A stretch of 64,000 nucleotides of DNA from Batkoa obscura (lineage: Eukaryota > Entomophthoromycota > Entomophthoromycetes > Entomophthorales > Batkoaceae): NCBI GenBank assembly GCA_030770535.1, contig JASVEC010000007.1:1240001-1304000 (forward strand), written 5' to 3'. Every line of letters starts with the position of its first letter. Position 1 is the first letter of the stretch. The translations under genes were made by a program, and so were the position numbers. Below are positions 31,919 through 42,800 of this stretch, piece after piece. The notes below the pieces were generated by a model. That model had not been told where the DNA came from. It was given only the letters and a program-made list of their open reading frames with translations, and ran no database searches.

Positions 31919-32294
31919 ATGTTTGGTATAGTAAAAGCACTTTATAGAGGGGCTGTAAGAGAGCCAATGATCCGTAAGAGAGGTCACAATTACTATAAAG
32001 GTACCGGTACTGGTTCTCATGGCCGTTTTACAAAAAAAGGTAAACAAATATAATATAATATAATATAATATATAATTGCTTAATAACGAAATAAATAGGT
32101 CAATATATGATAAATCCTTATAAGGTTAGACACTATGTTGTTCCAAATTTAGAAGGATTTGAGGTAAAATAAACTATTTGATTAAAGCCTATTAATAATC
32201 TATTACATAGCTTACTCCCTATGTATCACATAGAACTGAAAGAGTTTGGCAAACTTTAACAAGCAAGGACTTTTTAAATAACCAAAAAGAATAG
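31919..32294 (+). CDS. MRPL27: Mitochondrial large-subunit ribosomal protein mL41 (3 exons)
   Basis: Exons 31919-32039, 32099-32163 and 32211-32294 join to 89 residues. The core YKGTGTGSHGRFTKKGQY followed by INPYKVRHYVVPNLEGFELTPYVS is the mL41 (yeast Mrpl27) family pattern; this is not the bacterial bL27. The short length, shorter than the 146-residue yeast protein, covers only the conserved core plus a basic N terminus that can act as a targeting sequence. It starts 143 bp from the OPA3-like gene, also a mitochondrial protein, on the opposite strand, so the two probably share a bidirectional promoter. Confidence 0.85.
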
Positions 32295-32649
32295 AATAAA
32301 ACATGACACTTTAATTTAAATTTATCAACTGTATCGTTACTTTAATTTTTTTTTGAGTGATTATTTAAAGATAGTAAGTTTACAAATTAAAAAGGTAAGA
32401 GATGTTGGCAACTGTATAATGATTTAAAAAAAAAGAATTTAAGTGTCAATTGGAGGTTTTAAGTTAAACCTGATTTATAAGACATAATACACAATATGTC
32501 AGATCTAATAGTTAAATACTATACTTTTTAATATAACCTTTGAAACATCTTCTATATAGGTCATATGTAACAATAATACAAATTGTAAATTTTTTTCAAT
32601 TGTAGCTCTTTTTGCAGACTTACTTTTATTCAAATATGATTATAAGAAG
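32295..32649. other. Convergent intergenic region
   Basis: A 355-bp space between the 3' ends of mL41 and the helicase. No gene seen. Confidence 0.4.
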
Positions 32650-34280
32650 CTATTGATGGCTATTATCAGCATTCGATGGATCCTCTACGGCGCTTTTAGC
32701 TTTAAGTTTCCTATTTAAGGATCTTCTTCTTGAAAAAAGTCCGTCAAAGCTTCCAACTTCCTCATTTAGGTACTCCTTATTAACTTCCATTTTCATGTTT
32801 CTGAGCGTTTCTATCTCAGTTGCCAATAACGAATTACTTTCTATAACATAACTCAAAACTAAAAATATTAATCACATCTGAAATTAGTAGAATTAGTACC
32901 TTTTCCAGGTCTGCCAGCTCTTGCGGTTCTTCCAGCTCTATGTAAATAAGTTGAGATATTAAAAGGAAAATCAGCTTGTATCACCAAGTTTAAATTTTCT
33001 AAATCGATTCCTCTTGCCATTATATCGGTTGTGCATACAATGATTAATCCTGGATTTTTGTCTTGAAGCTCATCAGTCCCAGGCCCGAATTTTAATAACT
33101 TTAATTTATCTTCACGTTCTTTTTTTGGTAATTCTTTATGTAGATCAATACAAAATATAGAATGATCATCCTTGAAAATAGTTGATAATTGTTCATGAAA
33201 TTGTTTGACATTTTCAATAGAATTAAAAAATACGAGCGCTAATCTAGGTAATTTTTCATTATGCTTTGGAGAAGAACAGTTCCTTTCTTGTTTCAATTTG
33301 TCTATTATATGACTCAACTTCCAGGTAAATAATTCACTTGAAGAAAGCTTATTAGGAGCTTTTATAAAGCTTTCACTCAAAGTATCAACGGTTTTATGCT
33401 TTTTGCTAGAGTTAAAATAAAGTGCTTCGGGGAACTTCTTTTTCAAATAAGTTTTTATTGCTTTTTTAGATGAGGATGGATCTAAAGAAGCCCCAACAAA
33501 AACAAACTGCTTTTGTTTTTCAAACTTATTTGCTTTAGTCAATTGTGCCAATAAAGCTTCAGTTTTTCCACCATAAGAACGTGAAAGAAGTAAGTCAGCT
33601 TCATCAACAACAATAGTATTACAAGTATTAAGGGATTTGAGGGTAGTTTTGAAGGAAGATTGATTATCGTCTACTAAAGCAGAAGGGGTTGAAATAAGGA
33701 CGACTTTATTTTGTTCTTGATTATTCTGTAAAATTTTTGTTTTATCAAACGCTATTTCCACTCTATTGTTTTCAAGATGATATAAAATACTTTTGATTAC
33801 ACTACCAACTTGCCATGCCAACTCTTTATTTGGTACAAGAATAATAGCATGTGGGTGTTTTATCGGATAAATGCTATCTGAATGGATTATTTCTTGAATC
33901 AATGGGAGTAGATAAGCTAAAATAGATTAGATTTTACTCAAATTAAGTTTAATTCTACCTAATGTTTTCCCAGAACCTGTTTCAGCTGTTACCACTAGAT
34001 CCTTTTTTGTTTGGATTTTGGGAATCACCTAGATAGTTGAATGTATGAATTGAAAATAAAAAAATCTTTACTTTTAATTGAAGAGAGTTTGGAGCTTCAA
34101 TACCAAAGGTAGATAGAGCGTCGGTGAACCCATGGTTTAAATTAAGTTTATTCCATAAATCTAAAATTAACTAAATGACTAATATATATATTAACTACCT
34201 TTTGAAGCATATGGACGTTTATTGAATTTTAAAAAAATTGGTTGAACCTTGTTTAATTTTAGCTGATACGTAAAAAACAT
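32650..34280 (-). CDS. Mitochondrial DEAD-box RNA helicase, MRH4/DDX28-like (5 exons)
   Basis: Exons 34280-34199, 34160-34072, 34028-33959, 33916-32900 and 32858-32650 join in frame to 488 residues. The N terminus (MFFTYQLKLNKVQPIF...RPYASK) is basic and lacks acidic residues, a likely mitochondrial presequence. Motifs in order: an isolated Phe and FGIEAPNSLQ (Q-motif region), AETGSGKT (motif I), VDEAD (II), GAS in place of SAT (III), ARGIDLENL (V), HRAGRTARAG (VI). By comparison with yeast MRH4 and human DDX28 it should act on mitochondrial rRNA/ribosome assembly. The C terminus adds a Lys/Arg-rich tail. The gene ends 355 bp from mL41, another mitochondrial ribosome gene. Confidence 0.82.
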
Positions 34281-34322
34281 GTTAAAGAAGTAAAATAAAA
34301 TAAATATTATTTATTTATGAAT

Positions 34323-35359
34323 TTAAGCTTCAACTGGGGCTTGTTCTTCAGTTTTAGCTGGAGCTGGAGCTGGGGTATCTTCAGGACGTTTAAAATCTTC
34401 TGAAATAGGTTCGGTAATTGGGACTTCTTCCTTTGGTTCAAGAATAGTAACCATATCTGGAAGAGGTTTCTTTGGACCAAGTTTACCAGTTGGATCCCAG
34501 TCAAGCATGATTTTAACTTTAAGACCTAAAACACCTTGACGCATAAGAACGTGACGAACGGCAGTATCGATGAAATCTTTAGCTGGTTGACCGGAGTGAA
34601 TCATGAAACCATCAGCGAATTTCATAGATTTAGCACGGGCAGCACGAAGTTTACCAGAGACAACAACTTCACAACCTTTGGCACCAGATTCCATAATGTA
34701 ACGGAGGACACCATGGGCGGCACGACGGACGGCAAGACCGTTAAGAAGTTTGAATTTAAGGGATTCGCATTGAGCAACAGCGCAAAGACCTGGAGCAGAG
34801 ATACGTTCAATATAAAGCTCAACGGCATCTTTTGGGAAATTGAAACGTTTTTGAACTAAAGAAGTAAGTTCACGGATACGACGTCCTTTTTCACCAAGTA
34901 CCTTTTGTGGTTGAGATACTCTGAGGATAATTTCAGTACGGGCTGGGGTAACACGTACTTCAACACCAGCGTAGTTTTCAGCGGCTAATTCACGTTGGAA
35001 GAATTCGTTGAGTTCGGCATAGAATACACCATCAGCTACAAACTATAGAAGATTTTAGTATACATTCATACAAAATTGATATAATTTTAAGTAATAAAAT
35101 TTGTAGTATCAGTAGTTGATTGCGTGCATTAGACTAAAACAGCCTTCAAACAAGAGGTGTCAGAAAAATAATAATAGGTATCATCATACTACATTAAGAT
35201 TGAATTGTGCTTTTGACTTACATATTGGTCCTTCTTTTAGTTTTTGTACTAACTGAAGTCATACATCCATTAATAAAGCTTCTTATTCCGTCTTCAATCT
35301 TTTGTTTAATTAAACTACTCTTTACATACCTTACGTTTCTTAGAGATTTGAGCAGCCAT
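34323..35359 (-). CDS. RPS3: 40S ribosomal protein uS3 (2 exons)
   Basis: Exon 1 (35359-35330) encodes only [10 protein letters not shown]; exon 2 (35042-34323) continues [15 protein letters not shown] to the stop, 249 residues in all. The KH domain has [13 protein letters not shown], followed by the C-terminal uS3 domain ([28 protein letters not shown]) and an Ala/Pro/Glu-rich tail. It sits at the mRNA entry of the small ribosomal subunit. The intron (35329-35043, 287 nt) is several times longer than others in the window and carries a C/D snoRNA. GC content of the coding part is high, as for MET6. Confidence 0.97.
35103..35192 (-). ncRNA. Box C/D snoRNA in the uS3 intron
   Basis: On the minus strand the 90-nt segment starts GTAGT then box C ATGATGA (35187-35181) and ends with box D CTGA (35112-35109) followed by TACTAC, which pairs with the 5' GTAGT(A) to form the terminal stem. 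An internal CTGA (35163-35160) fits box D'. A TTTGAAG stretch could be a weak box C'. Position within an unusually long ribosomal-protein intron is typical for snoRNA hosting. The guide before D' is ATTATTATTTTT and before D is CACGCAATCAACTA. I could not name the rRNA target. Confidence 0.7.
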
Positions 35360-35893
35360 TTTATTAAGAGGAAGTGAAACTGTTAAATCAGTATTGACTT
35401 TTGAATTTCCCGAACATTCAAATATTCTCAATTTTCTTAATTTGGTAATGGCTACAACTTCGGTTTACTGCGTCAACTACGTAAGTAAAGCAAATTATGC
35501 TAAACTAATAAGTTTCAAAAGCTGCGAGTTTATAAAAATCATTTATTTTAAGCATCTTAATTAAATTAAATATATATTAATTTTAAATAGAGAAAAATTA
35601 AAAACAGCCTCTGATAAGAACCATACCATAAAGTTTAATAGTAGATACAAATAAATAATATAGATTGCTTGAAAATATTTACTTCTAAGCTTTAATATAG
35701 TATCACTTTTTATAATAGATAATTTTATTTATAATTAAATATTTTTAAAATTAATTTGGACTTGACTTGACTTGTTATCATATCTCGTTGTAGTTTTCTA
35801 TGACAATAATTTGAACTTGATTTTTAAAACTTAAAAAATAGAACAACAATATTATAAAATAGTATAAAAACAATCATTATTATTATACTAATA
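35360..35893. other. Intergenic region upstream of RPS3
   Basis: About 530 bp, AT-rich, between the RPS3 start and the dynactin subunit's end. It must contain the RPS3 promoter. No gene or RNA seen. Confidence 0.4.
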
Positions 35894-37424
35894 TCAACCT
35901 TGAGTAAGTTTTTGAATACGTTCGTTTAAGCTACAAAGCTTTGTTTCAATATTTGATACTCTACTATTAATAGTGTTAACTGCACCATCAAGGTTTTTAG
36001 ATAACTATTTAATCATTATTAATATACATAGCAATAACATGTAAATAAAATTACCACAGCAGCTCTATCTTTAGCTAATCTCGTATCTTTATCAGCGATT
36101 TTAATTAAAGATTCGATTTTATCAGTAATCAAAATTAAATCTAAGGCCTCATTATGGAACCCACCGAGTGCCTTTAATCTTGAAGAAAAGATAGGTGCTT
36201 GAAGGAGTAAAGGTTCTAACTTATCAAAAATATCCATTAATTGTTCAACCTATGATAAATTAATACATGTCTAATATAAAATTCTATTGTTAGTTATACC
36301 CTATTTGTTACTTCAACGTCGATTTCATCTGGATGAAACAATTCTTCTCTTCTCATTCGATTATTTTCCGAATTGATGACTTCTAATTCAGCGTTGATAC
36401 TTTTAATCTGTTTAATCACATATTCTAAATGGTGACTATCTGCTATCACTTTCATTAACTCATAGACTCGAGCCATATTTCCCCCAAAGTTCATAAATTC
36501 AGGCTAGTACTATTAGTTATGTAATATTATATAAAGCAGTCTATTAATTTTACCACATCCGCTGGCTTTTGAGTTTCAGGCCCAAGTAAAGATTCTAAAC
36601 TTTTAATTCGATTTTCAATTTTATATGCGTGCGTTCCTTCCTATTATTAAAACAAAAATATACAAACAAAGGCGTTTATATTATTACTTACTTTTTTATA
36701 AACAAGTTCAATAGGAGGTTGATAAACAAGTTCTCTTTTTGATGGATCGTTTAATTTTTGCAGATTTTTATTCACTTTTTCCAATAGCTTATTACCCATA
36801 ATACTATTGTTCCCACTTGAGAAATAGTCTTCTTTTTTTTCAAGTTGGTGTAATTTAAGCTCTGTGCTTTCGATTGAACTTAAAGTTGTATTTATATCTA
36901 TTCCTTCTTCCATCTCTACATTTCCCTATTGTCATATTATTTTAATATATTATTTCGATTATTAAATTACTTTATTGATATTATCCTTTAGTTCTTCCAA
37001 CTCTGATTTTAATCTCTGAAGTTTTTGTTTCGGAGTTTCATACTTTCCTCTCGTCTTTTTATTTGGAATTGACTCAAAAGCATCGTTATTTAAACTTAAC
37101 GCACTTAAAATATTATTTAAATCCATTTCGAACTTTTCTAAATTGAAGGCTTGTTAGTAAAATCCTTCTAAGACTTAATAAAGTACCTTCTTCATCTTCC
37201 ATATCCGAGTCTGATTTAGAAACTGAAGCTGGATTATATTCCATCCCCTTATTTTATATTAATATATTTCTATACAATTTATCAAAATTACTTCGATAGT
37301 ATCATCTGGTCTTGGGTCAGCAGTTTCGTATACTTCAGCAACTCTCTAACAACTTTAGTGTCATATTTTATTAATTAAACTGTAATACATTTTCATAGTC
37401 CATAATTTCTCCTTGTTCACTCAT
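35894..37424 (-). CDS. Dynactin subunit 2 (p50 dynamitin), nine exons
   Basis: Begins MSEQGEIMDYE, continuing through nine short exons to LTQG at 35894. Coding pieces can be joined in frame by GT-AG introns of about 40-60 nt. An acidic N-terminal region (RVAEVYETADPRPDD) is followed by predicted coiled coils (KQKLQRLKSELEELKDNINK; IKQIKSINAELEVINSENN) and the conserved C-terminal part with APIFSSRLKALGGFHNEAL. These match the dynamitin family, which forms the dynactin shoulder linking dynein to cargo. Dynamitin of filamentous fungi is ~400 residues, about the size here. The identification rests on domain order and the family's C-terminal pattern; it is the least strongly conserved of the housekeeping genes in the block. 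It diverges from INTS11 across 168 bp. Confidence 0.75.
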
Positions 37425-37592
37425 TTATAAAAATTAAATTGAACAATTAAAAAGATGACCTATTTATACGCTCAACCAATTAGATGATTTAAAATTTATT
37501 GATATTTAGGGGAGTTTATTTGATATTGAATAGCAAGATTTAAAAAGCATGCTTAAAACTCATCTTTAACTCATTTAAATAAAAGCATTAAA

Positions 37593-39527
37593 ATGTCTAC
37601 AATAACTGTAATGCCCTTAGGCGCTGGCCAAGATGTAGGTAAAAGTTGTATCTTAGTAAAAGCAGGGGGAAAGACGATCATGTTAGATTGTGGTATACAT
37701 ACGGGTTTATATGATCATCGAAAATACCCCGATTTCAGCTTAATAAGTAAAACTGGGAACTATGGGGAGCACATTGATTGCATTTTGGTTACTCATTTCC
37801 ATATTGATCATTGTGGCGCCTTACCACATTTTACTGAACAATTGGGCTACAACGGTCAAATTATTATGTCTCACCCTACTAAAATTATATGCCCTCTTTT
37901 ACTAGAAGATAGTAGAAGGGTGCTTGCTAATAAAGGTTTAAATGATATTTATACTTCAGAACAGATCGCTGCTTGCCTTAAAAAAGTAGTTACCATTGAT
38001 GTGCATCAAACCATTGAGATTGCCCCTGATTTTGAAGTAACTGCTTATTATGCTGGTCATGTAGTTGGAGCTATAATGTTTCATATTAAAGTAGGAAATA
38101 AATCCATAGTTTATACGGGCGATTATAACATGACACCAGATAGACATTTAGGTTCAGCATGGATTGAAAAATTAAGACCAGATGTATTGATCACTGAGTC
38201 AACTTATGGTACCATGGTAAGAGAGAGTAAGAGAACGAGAGAAAAAAGTTTTTTGAAGAATATCTATTATTGTGTATCACAAGGAGGAAAAGTATTAGTC
38301 CCAGTATCAGCGTTAGGGACACCACAAGAGTTGTTTATTTTAATCGAAACGTATTGGGAAAGAATGGGGTTAGTAAATGTGCCTGTTTATTTCCAATCTG
38401 TATTAACAATGAAAGGCAATGATTATTATAAATTATTTATAAATTGGACGAATCAAAAAATTAAAGATACGTTTATGGAACATAACATGTTTGATTTTAA
38501 GTATATTAAAGAGTACAGACGAGAATACGTTGACTTACCTGGACCAGCAGTATTTTTTGCCACTCCATCTAACATGGGTTTTGGGGGTTCTTTGGAAATA
38601 TTTAAAAAGCTATGTCATGATCAAAACAATTTGGTAATTATGCCAGGTTATTGCAATCCAGGAACGGTAGGAGCTAAAGTTTTAACTGGAGCAAAGGTGA
38701 TTGATGATGGGCAAGGTGGACAAATCGAGGTGAACTTACAAGTAAAAAAATTATCATTTACGGCACATGCGGATTCAAAAGGGCTTATGCAAATGATAAG
38801 TCATTTAGAACCTAAAAATGTAATTTTGGTTCATGGTGATAAGAAAACGATGCATTCATTGAAACTTCGAGTAGAAGAAGAATTAAACATACCTTGCTAT
38901 GAACCAGCTAACGGTACCGAAGTTGTCTTAAAAAATAGTGAAAATATTCCAATACAAATATCTTCAAAAGTAATTGAAGAAGCTCATCAAAAAGTTTATA
39001 ATATTAGTAAATTAAAATCAATGAACGCTGTTAATCAATTTGATGATTATTTACAAATCAGTGAATTTAAACCAAACCCAGAAATTGAAGTCGAAGGAGT
39101 GTTGGTTTATGGTAATAATAAAGACATAAAATTAATGACTCAAGAAGAAGCAAGGTTAAAAGAAACACCAATTGAACTTGGGCAAGAGCTAGGATGCATA
39201 GTAAATAGTTATTTAGAATTGCCATTGACTATAGAAGGAGAGAAATATTACAAAGATTATAACTTAGAAAGCTCATTTAAAAGAAGCTTAAATTTAATTG
39301 CTTTTCTATTAAAAAGTAATCAAAGTATTAAGGATATCGTGGATGTTAGAAGTGATTGTATTATTGTGGATTCTCTTACGATTAATATTGTTAGTGAAGA
39401 TTTGATTGAACAAGAAAATCCTTGCTTAATGACTAAAGTTAAACTTACTTATGTTTATATTATAGATGATACAGCACCTTGCAAAAGAGCGTTAAATGAG
39501 ATTCAGAAATTTATAGCCAAAGATTAA
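37593..39527 (+). CDS. INTS11: Integrator complex subunit 11 homologue (MBL/beta-CASP RNA endonuclease)
   Basis: A 644-residue intronless gene. It starts with VMPLGAGQDVGKSCILV, LDCGIHTG, and the zinc-binding HFHIDH at residues 68-73; then the MBL/beta-CASP signatures ESTYGT, TGDYNMTPDRHLG, FTAHADSKG and VHGDKK. It aligns along its whole length with metazoan/plant INTS11 (e.g. LEDSRRVL, YYAGHVVGAIMF, FINWTNQKIKDTF, MPGYCNPGTVGAKVL), and fits INTS11 better than CPSF73/Ysh1. Zinc ligands look intact, so the enzyme is probably active. INTS11 cleaves snRNA 3' ends and nascent transcripts. One local change is SALGTPQEL where human INTS11 has FALGRAQEL. The C-terminal ~200 residues are less conserved. 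Confidence 0.9.
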   Translation: MSTITVMPLGAGQDVGKSCILVKAGGKTIMLDCGIHTGLYDHRKYPDFSLISKTGNYGEHIDCILVTHFHIDHCGALPHFTEQLGYNGQIIMSHPTKIICPLLLEDSRRVLANKGLNDIYTSEQIAACLKKVVTIDVHQTIEIAPDFEVTAYYAGHVVGAIMFHIKVGNKSIVYTGDYNMTPDRHLGSAWIEKLRPDVLITESTYGTMVRESKRTREKSFLKNIYYCVSQGGKVLVPVSALGTPQELFILIETYWERMGLVNVPVYFQSVLTMKGNDYYKLFINWTNQKIKDTFMEHNMFDFKYIKEYRREYVDLPGPAVFFATPSNMGFGGSLEIFKKLCHDQNNLVIMPGYCNPGTVGAKVLTGAKVIDDGQGGQIEVNLQVKKLSFTAHADSKGLMQMISHLEPKNVILVHGDKKTMHSLKLRVEEELNIPCYEPANGTEVVLKNSENIPIQISSKVIEEAHQKVYNISKLKSMNAVNQFDDYLQISEFKPNPEIEVEGVLVYGNNKDIKLMTQEEARLKETPIELGQELGCIVNSYLELPLTIEGEKYYKDYNLESSFKRSLNLIAFLLKSNQSIKDIVDVRSDCIIVDSLTINIVSEDLIEQENPCLMTKVKLTYVYIIDDTAPCKRALNEIQKFIAKD

Positions 39528-39867
39528 TATATTTATGTTTACTTTTACTTACTTTGTAATGAATAGATTTAATAGACAAAAGTATTTTATTGATAATTTT
39601 TACTATGATAATATATAAGTTGCATTTTTATAAAAAAAATAAAATCTAACTATTTAAAATCGTACTAAAAATATCTGAATTAAATTTATTAATTTTTGTG
39701 ATTTTCATTATTTTACACCTGTAGTTATTGAAATATAACTCAATTCATACGATGTCTACTACTATACTGAAAAATAAGTCTGGTATAAATTACTATTAAC
39801 CATAGACTTTAAAAGCAAATTCGGTTCCACGACTACTTATTCTAACAAAGTTAATAATCAACTAAAT
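39528..39867. other. Convergent intergenic region
   Basis: 340 bp between the 3' ends of INTS11 and myosin-I. No gene seen. Confidence 0.4.
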
Positions 39868-42800
39868 TTAATTGCGTGGAGGGATAGGTGGTCTAGGTGG
39901 AGGTTTAACTTTACTTGAACCTGTAGGACTAGGGCGAGCTGGAATTACTGGTCGATTAGATACCGGAGCTTCTGCCTCTTCAGATTGATACTGGCTTTGA
40001 GGACGAGGTGGGAACCTTGGATGTCCAGCTGCTTGACCACTAAGAAGTGAAGCAAGAGAAGAAACACTGTTGACGCTACCTGTACCATTAGAAGAAACAT
40101 TTGTAGGTTTAGGCTTAGGGCTAGGACGAGGTGGGATCGAAGGATTATGTTTGGAGGCACTATTAGGTTTTTGATATGATATTGGTCTATTTGGGATAGA
40201 TGGCGCTTGGTAATTGTTGACTCCATTTAAATTCCCTCTACGACTATCGTCATCAGTTTCTTCACGTGCTTGCTGCTGTCTAGCTGCAAGCTCTGCTTTC
40301 CAAGCTGGTATGGCATTATTCGACTCTGAATCATTGTTTCCAGTATAGGGGCGAGGCTTTGGAACTGGACGTGGTGCAGGTTTAGGCTTAGAAATTGATA
40401 CAGGAGTAGGCTTAGATGCAGGTTCAGGTTCATAGTGTTCTTCTTCATTAGCATAAGTTTCTACTTTTTGTTCAACTACTGTAGCTACTGGAACCGCTGG
40501 CCTTACCGGGGCTGGGGGTGGAGGTGGGGGAGCTTGCACCTTTGGAAGTTCTTCAAGGTAATTTGAAGGAACCCATGATTGAACTCCATCTTTAGTACCA
40601 AGCCACCAACCATTATCATCTTTTTGGGTAATTTCGAATATATCGCCTTGTTTAAAGGATCCTTCTGGGCTAGCTTCATTCACAAAGTCATAAATGGCTT
40701 TATAAAGTGGGTTTGATGGTGGAGGAGGAGGTAAAACTGGGGCTGAAGGTGGAGGAGGTGGAGCGCGACCAGATGATTGAGAAGTTGTATGTGTATGGGA
40801 TACCTGTGCTTTTGGCTTTGGTTTTGGTTTAGAATAGGCTGTGGTTTTGCGTGGTGGCTCAATCCTTGCACAAGGAGGCTCAGAAACAGAATCTGGGGGT
40901 TTACCAGAACCAACTGAGACAGTATGGTTCTTATAACTATCATATTTATCTTCTTTCTCATCCTTAGTAAATTTCAAAGTACCAGTCTTGTTGGATTTTT
41001 TAGAATATTCAATGCTAGAAGCTACATCTATAGTAATACGGCTATTACTGGTGTCCCTTAAATGGGTACACAACTCAGTTTTAAAAACAGTATTAATAAC
41101 TAAAGCAATGTCATCTCGTATATGAATTACTACCCAATCATCACGTAATGTAGAAAGTGATGCTTTTATGATGCTACCAAGTGGGATTTTACGTTCCAGC
41201 TTAATTTGAGCCATTTTTTTCTCTACAACTGTAGTAAGGATGTATAAATTTTGTCCAGAAATTAAGAGGATGCGTGGACTAGGTTTACTTGACCTAAGTG
41301 GACGTGGAACTAAAAGCTGTACTTTGGAGCTAAAAATTGCTTTTTCACCTGCAGAAAAACCAGCAGCACTTCTAAACAATGAACCTGCATTCTCTGAATT
41401 TACACTAAGATAATCACCATAAAACCTTCTCATAGAAAGTAATGAGAATCTACGACGCTCTTTTCTTGAAGATAGTATTTGATGAGAAGAATCACGTACA
41501 TGTAATTGAACAATTTGATCCTTATTCTTTCTAAAACAACGCTGGATTTTGGTAGCACATTCATTTCTATAGGCTAAATAACGTCTCCAAGCTCTTTGAA
41601 TTCTTGCTGCCATATTATGCCAGTATTTATCTCTAAGACTTTCTAAAGACCAAAGTGTTTCTGGATGACGAATAAATGCTTTGCTTACACCTAATTGCCA
41701 TTCTTCTTGTGGAATATTAATATCTCTTAAGATAGTTTCAGTACCACTTTTAGCATCCCCTCTCCAAGTATACTCTCCGGCATAAGATGTCTTCTTTGAT
41801 AACAAATAGAATCGTTCAACAAATTTTTCAAACGTTTGACGATAAGCAAAGCCTGCTCTACGTACACGAATATTCTCACAAAGACCTAAATATTTGATTT
41901 GATGGAGGGACATGGGTTTTTCGTATTCTTTGGGGCTTTTACTTGAGTTTGGCTTTATACAACGAATATAAGAGGGTTGAGCTTTCATTAAATTAGTTAC
42001 TAAAGCTCCAGCTGATGTTTTAATTCTATCACTTGCAGTTGGAGGACGACGCTTAGAATCTTGGTCTAAAAGGTCTGGGAAAAGCTGTTGAATAAAATCA
42101 GATTCGGAAGATTTCAATAAAGTTAAAATATCTTTCGACAATTGATCCTTGTTTTTATCTGTCATACCACGAATCTCATATTTTACATCACCAGCATAAT
42201 GCTTGATAATAAATTGTTGTCCACGCTGTTCCAAATGTGGATTGCTAGCACATAAGCCTAATCTTTGAACAAGAGACTGATCTGCAGCAGAAGGATCAGC
42301 ATGGGCAGTTGCACAAGCATCATTCATAGCTGCAAAAATACCAGGTGGGCGTTTTTCTTCAATTAAATCACATACAATTTTGTTATTAAAGAATTTGATA
42401 GGAGTCCATTGAATTTGTTCTTTGACATATTCTTCTTGCTCTGATTTTAATGTAAGTTCAATGAAAATTTGTTGAAGTTTTTCATTAACATAATTGATGC
42501 ACAATTGCTCAAAACTATTATGATCGAAAATCTCGAACCCATAGATATCTAATACACCTATTATGTAGTCAAAATTACCTTTCTGTTTTAAGGCTAAATT
42601 TACACGATCTACAATCCAATCAAATAAACGATCATAAAGGGCTTTAGCCATAGCATCACGAACAGAGTTAGCTTGATCAGCATTAAGAGGGACATCGTAT
42701 ATTGAACCTCGACGACCACCTCTTTTAGTTTCCATTACTCTAGTAGTCAAAGTTTTTTCTAAAGTACCACCATCTGATTGCACCAAATAACTTACAAAAT

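Noticed and set aside
39945-40961. Several 75-93-residue minus-strand ORFs
   Set aside because: Alternative frames of the Pro-rich myosin tail.
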